Assembly: GCA_028278755.1 (NCBI GenBank)
Contig: JAPYOI010000352.1
Location: forward strand, 1-10,034
Direction: 5' to 3'
Origin: Poriferisodalis multihospitum
GTDB lineage: Bacteria > Actinomycetota > Acidimicrobiia > Acidimicrobiales > Poriferisodalaceae
DNA length: 10,034 bases
Below, in pieces: positions 7,135-10,034 of this stretch. Within the stretch, counting starts at the first letter, position 1, and each line of letters starts with the position of its first letter. The notes beneath the pieces were generated by a model, which saw only the letters and a list, made by a program, of their open reading frames with translations, was not told where the DNA came from and searched no databases. The translations under genes and the position numbers were made by a program.

Positions 7135-7156
7135 CGGCGAGCGGCGCCGCTCGCCG
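7135..7156. terminator. Bidirectional terminator-like 22-bp palindrome between convergent genes
   Basis: The 11-nt arm CGGCGAGCGGC (7135-7145) is followed directly by its perfect reverse complement (7146-7156). It occupies nearly the whole 27-bp gap between the P450 stop (7127-7129) and the ftsK stop (7159-7157). As RNA it would form a stem of about 9 bp with a GCGC loop from either strand. There is no T-tract on either side, so it is at best an atypical intrinsic terminator, a form common in GC-rich actinobacteria. Confidence 0.65.
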
Positions 7157-9556
7157 TCACTCTCCCAGCGCGTTCGCCAGTTCCTCGGGCGTCATCAGCA
7201 CGTCGCGGGCCTTGGAGCCCTGCGACGGACCCACCACGCCTCGCTGCTCGAGCAAGTCCATCAGCCGTCCGGCGCGGGCGAAGCCGACTTTCAGCTTCCG
7301 CTGCAGCATGGATGTCGAGCCGAGCTGGGTCTCCACCACGATCGCCATTGCCTGGCGCAGCAGCTCGTCGTCGTCGGCATCGCCGGTGGTGCCGCCTGGC
7401 AGGATGCTGCTGCCATCCGAATCGTCAGTGCCCTCCACGCCTTCCACGTATTCGACATCGGGTGCCTGGCGGCGCCAGTGAGCCACCACATGGGCAACCT
7501 CCGACTCGCTCACCCACGCGCCTTGGATGCGGCGCGGCGTGCTGGAGTTCGCCGACAGCAGCAGCATGTCGCCCTGGCCCACCAGCCGTTCGGCGCCGGG
7601 CTGGTCCAGGATGACCCGGCTGTCAGCCAGGCTGGACACGGCAAATGCCAGCCGGCTGGGAATGTTGGCCTTGATCACCCCGGTGATGACGTTCACGCTC
7701 GGGCGCTGGGTGGCAACGACGAGGTGGACGCCGACGGCACGGGCCATCTGAGCCAGGCGGGTGATGGACTCCTCGACGTCGCGGGCCGCCACCATCATGA
7801 GGTCGTTCAGCTCGTCGACGACCACGACGATGAAGGGCATCGACTCGTGCGGCTGGTCGTTGCCCAGCAGCTCGCTCTCGTCGCTGTGCAGCGCACCGTC
7901 GAGCACGGCCGCGTTGTACCCGGTGATGTCGCGAAAGCCCGCCTCGGACAGCACGTCGTAGCGGCGCTCCATCTCCGTCACAGCCCACGCCAGGGCATTT
8001 GCCGCCTTGCGCGGCTCGGTCACCACGGCTGTCAACAGGTGCGGCAGGCCGTCATACTGCCCGAGCTCCACCCGTTTGGGGTCGACGAGGATCATTCGGA
8101 CCTCATCGGGCGTGGACCGCATGAGCAGCGACGCGATGATCGAGTTGATGCACGACGACTTGCCCGAGCCGGTCGCGCCGGCAATGAGCACATGGGGCAT
8201 CGTGGCCAGGTTGAGCATGACCTCACGACCCGAGATGTCCTTGCCCATCGCCACTTCGAGCGGATGCATGGCTTCGGTTGCGGCCTTGGCGGACAGGATG
8301 TCGCCGAGCGCGACCAGGTGACGGTCGGAGTTGGGTACCTCGATGCCGATCGCCGACCGGCCGGGGATCGGCGCGAGGATCCGGACATCGGCGGCGGCCA
8401 TGGCGTAGGCGATGTCCTTGTGCAGGGCTGTGACCCGCGACACCTTCACGCCCGGACCCAGCTTCAGCTCGTAGCGCGTGACCGTCGGGCCAGGCTCCCA
8501 GCCGGTGACCTGAGTTTCGACGCCGTGACTGGCCAGTGCCGCCACCAGTGCCGCAGCGCCCGCCGACAGCTGGGCCCGGTCGAACTGCTGGGTGCCGCTG
8601 CGCTTCAGCATCGATTTCTTCGGCAGCTTCCAGCGCGGACGCTGGCTACTCCCTCCCGTGCCCTTGCTGGCCGCGAGGGCCGCCGGCACAGGTGTCGGGA
8701 CGGCTTGGTCGGAGGGAGGCTCTACGAACTGCGGGGGCGATGGCTCGAAGACAGCCTCGTCGGATGCCGCCTCGCTGGCCTCCGAGGTGCCCAGGTCCAG
8801 ACCCGGAGTCTGGCCAGCCGGCTCAGTCTCCAGGTCGTACTGCTCTTCCCCGAACGACGGAGGTTCGGGATCCTCGCCGACGCGCTGCAGGCTCCGGGCG
8901 CCCTTCGACAGCGAGCCGCTCAGCTTCTGACCGAGCGCAGACAGACCGGTCCACATCCATCGCAACACCTGGCCGAGGCCGATGTTGGCGACGATCATGA
9001 CTGCGAACAGCATCACCAGCAGCAGCAGCACCCATGTCGCGGGATCGTCGATCAGGCGTCGCAGGGGCTCGGCAACGACGGCACCCAGCACCCCGCCGCT
9101 GCCTCGCAGATCCTCCAGCGATCCCAAGCCGTCGGCGGATCCGGACAGGTGTGCGGCCGCAGCGAATGCAACCGTGAGCATGCTCAGCCCGAACGCCGCA
9201 CGGCCGCTCCGCTCCGAAGCGGTCATGCGGGCGAGCGCGACGCCGATCCAGATGAGCAGGATCGGCACGACGTACCGGAACACGCCCAGCAGAATTGCGA
9301 GCGCGCTCTCCAAGACTCGGCCCACGACGCCCGCTCGGTCGCCCAGCAGCCCCAACGCGCAGATCACAGCGAGCGCGAACAGCGACAGCGCCACGATCTC
9401 GCGCGATCGGCCGCTCAGGGCATTGCGAACTACGCGCGAAAACCCGCTGCGGCCGTCGTGTGCGGACGACGATTTGGATGCGTCCTTTGAGCCATTGGCC
9501 CCGGCGGTGCCGCGCGCACTCACCTCAGCGAGAGTACCGAGGCAGGGCTGGACCAT
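7157..9556 (-). CDS. ftsK: DNA translocase FtsK/SpoIIIE
   Basis: Membrane-anchored hexameric DNA pump that clears and sorts chromosome termini at the division septum. The 799-residue protein has about four N-terminal membrane helices (roughly 53-72, 86-110, 119-137, 174-194). A Pro/Glu/Ser-rich linker (about 215-305) follows, then the motor: an alpha/beta region from about 325, Walker A GATGSGKSS (460-468), VDPKRVELGQYDGLPHL (491-507), Walker B VVVVDELNDLMM (577-588) and HLVVATQRPSVNVITGVIKANIPSR (611-635). The C-terminal gamma winged helix (about 730-790, with STSMLQRKLKVGFARAGRLMDLLEQRG) is the family's DNA-orienting-sequence reader. The Walker B context has DELND where E. coli FtsK has DEFAD. 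The ATG at 9556 has only a weak GGGG site; a GTG at 9523 (codon 12) is an alternative start. The gene lies 15 nt downstream of the DedA-like gene. Confidence 0.97.
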   Translation of the reverse strand: MVQPCLGTLAEVSARGTAGANGSKDASKSSSAHDGRSGFSRVVRNALSGRSREIVALSLFALAVICALGLLGDRAGVVGRVLESALAILLGVFRYVVPILLIWIGVALARMTASERSGRAAFGLSMLTVAFAAAAHLSGSADGLGSLEDLRGSGGVLGAVVAEPLRRLIDDPATWVLLLLVMLFAVMIVANIGLGQVLRWMWTGLSALGQKLSGSLSKGARSLQRVGEDPEPPSFGEEQYDLETEPAGQTPGLDLGTSEASEAASDEAVFEPSPPQFVEPPSDQAVPTPVPAALAASKGTGGSSQRPRWKLPKKSMLKRSGTQQFDRAQLSAGAAALVAALASHGVETQVTGWEPGPTVTRYELKLGPGVKVSRVTALHKDIAYAMAAADVRILAPIPGRSAIGIEVPNSDRHLVALGDILSAKAATEAMHPLEVAMGKDISGREVMLNLATMPHVLIAGATGSGKSSCINSIIASLLMRSTPDEVRMILVDPKRVELGQYDGLPHLLTAVVTEPRKAANALAWAVTEMERRYDVLSEAGFRDITGYNAAVLDGALHSDESELLGNDQPHESMPFIVVVVDELNDLMMVAARDVEESITRLAQMARAVGVHLVVATQRPSVNVITGVIKANIPSRLAFAVSSLADSRVILDQPGAERLVGQGDMLLLSANSSTPRRIQGAWVSESEVAHVVAHWRRQAPDVEYVEGVEGTDDSDGSSILPGGTTGDADDDELLRQAMAIVVETQLGSTSMLQRKLKVGFARAGRLMDLLEQRGVVGPSQGSKARDVLMTPEELANALGE

Positions 9557-9571
9557 TGGAGACCCCGCCGA

Positions 9572-10034
9572 CTATGCGTCGTCTGTTCCTGCATCGAAGG
9601 AACGCTGCTCTGCGGCCGCGTTCCGGCGCTGATTGCGGGCAGTCTGCACCGCAACCAGCACGAACATCGCCACGGTGAAGGGGATCGAGTAGCGATTGAT
9701 GAACCTGATGACCGCTCCGAGGGGTCCAGCGAACAGATCGGCAACCCACCACACCAGCGCCAGGCGAGTGAAGGTGCCAGCGAGATTCACCACCACAAAC
9801 GGCAGCTGGCGCATCCGTGCGATTCCCGACAGCAAGCACATCGGGTAGCCGGGAACGGCGAACAGCAGCAACCAGCCCGCCCGCGGGAACCAGCGCTCCA
9901 GCCAGTCCATGGTGCGGATGATGCGGCTGCGGGCGCCGAACTCGCCGGCCAGATAGGCCTTCGCATTGGGGCCGTAGTCGTAGCCGAGCCGGTACAGGAA
10001 CGGGTCGGTGATGAACAGGCGAGTGAGCCCGATC
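9572..10034 (-). CDS. DedA/VTT-domain-like membrane protein (3' part, N-terminus outside window)
   Basis: The frame is open from the right edge (first full codon at 10033) to a TAG at 9574-9572, giving 153 visible residues. They include a loop (DPFLYRLGYDYGPNAKAYLAG), an amphipathic stretch MDWLERWFPRAGW, and the motif LSGIARMRQLPFVVVNLAGTF, which resembles the conserved core of DedA/SNARE-associated (VTT) proteins, where it follows an arginine/proline re-entrant segment. Two more hydrophobic helices follow (about 88-106 and 115-130), then a polar tail. Family members are bacterial inner-membrane proteins tied to lipid carrier flipping and envelope integrity. The internal Met at 9910 is not the real start, because coding continues in frame upstream of it. 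The assignment rests on part of the domain. Confidence 0.7.
   Translation of the reverse strand, partial: IGLTRLFITDPFLYRLGYDYGPNAKAYLAGEFGARSRIIRTMDWLERWFPRAGWLLLFAVPGYPMCLLSGIARMRQLPFVVVNLAGTFTRLALVWWVADLFAGPLGAVIRFINRYSIPFTVAMFVLVAVQTARNQRRNAAAEQRSFDAGTDDA

Noticed and set aside
7478..9490. A 670-codon open frame on the plus strand opposite ftsK
   Set aside because: It lies wholly antisense to a clear FtsK coding region, has low-complexity His/Arg/Gln-rich sequence with no domain, and is the expected shadow of GC-rich codon bias.

Overview
The window is GC-rich, with a strong codon-position bias that produces long antisense shadow frames. Shine-Dalgarno sites of the GGAGG type, a lipoprotein-type solute-binding protein and the gene families present suggest an actinobacterium. 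A lineage such as Acidimicrobiia is plausible, but that is inference and no marker gene here fixes the taxon.

Layout: bases 1-4625, minus strand, carry a carbohydrate-type ABC importer locus. In transcription order it has a sugar-phosphate-isomerase/epimerase-like TIM-barrel enzyme resembling inosose dehydratase (4625-3732), a periplasmic-binding lipoprotein (3670-2648), a permease (2639-345) and an ATPase that runs off the left edge (348-1). Binding protein, permease and ATPase are tightly packed, with an 8-nt gap and then a 4-nt ATGA overlap, so they almost certainly form one operon. The permease is the oddest protein: about 764 residues, against roughly 300-400 for the family, with an extra hydrophobic block of about 350-385 residues between two otherwise canonical halves.

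Bases 4812-5765 (minus) encode a metallo-beta-lactamase-fold hydrolase, divergent from a cytochrome P450 (5891-7129, plus). The 125-bp divergent spacer holds a perfect 8-bp inverted repeat, a candidate operator. Just downstream of the hydrolase gene, in the gap before the isomerase gene, is a second, degenerate copy of its last roughly 12 codons. A Shine-Dalgarno-like AGGAGG stands just before this copy, which looks like the scar of a deleted tandem paralogue.

Bases 7157-9556 (minus) encode an FtsK/SpoIIIE DNA translocase, convergent with the P450 gene. A 22-bp perfect palindrome fills almost all of the 27-bp gap between the two stop codons and probably serves as a shared terminator. Upstream of ftsK is the 3' part of a DedA/VTT-like membrane protein gene that runs off the right edge.

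Read together, the left half is an uptake-and-catabolism locus for a sugar or cyclitol, next to an oxidative/hydrolytic enzyme pair of unknown substrate. The right half is chromosome-segregation housekeeping. I see no RNA genes, CRISPR array, insertion sequence or transcription-factor gene, and no complete undescribed system. The items most worth a second look are the permease insertion, the hydrolase tail remnant and the divergent operator.
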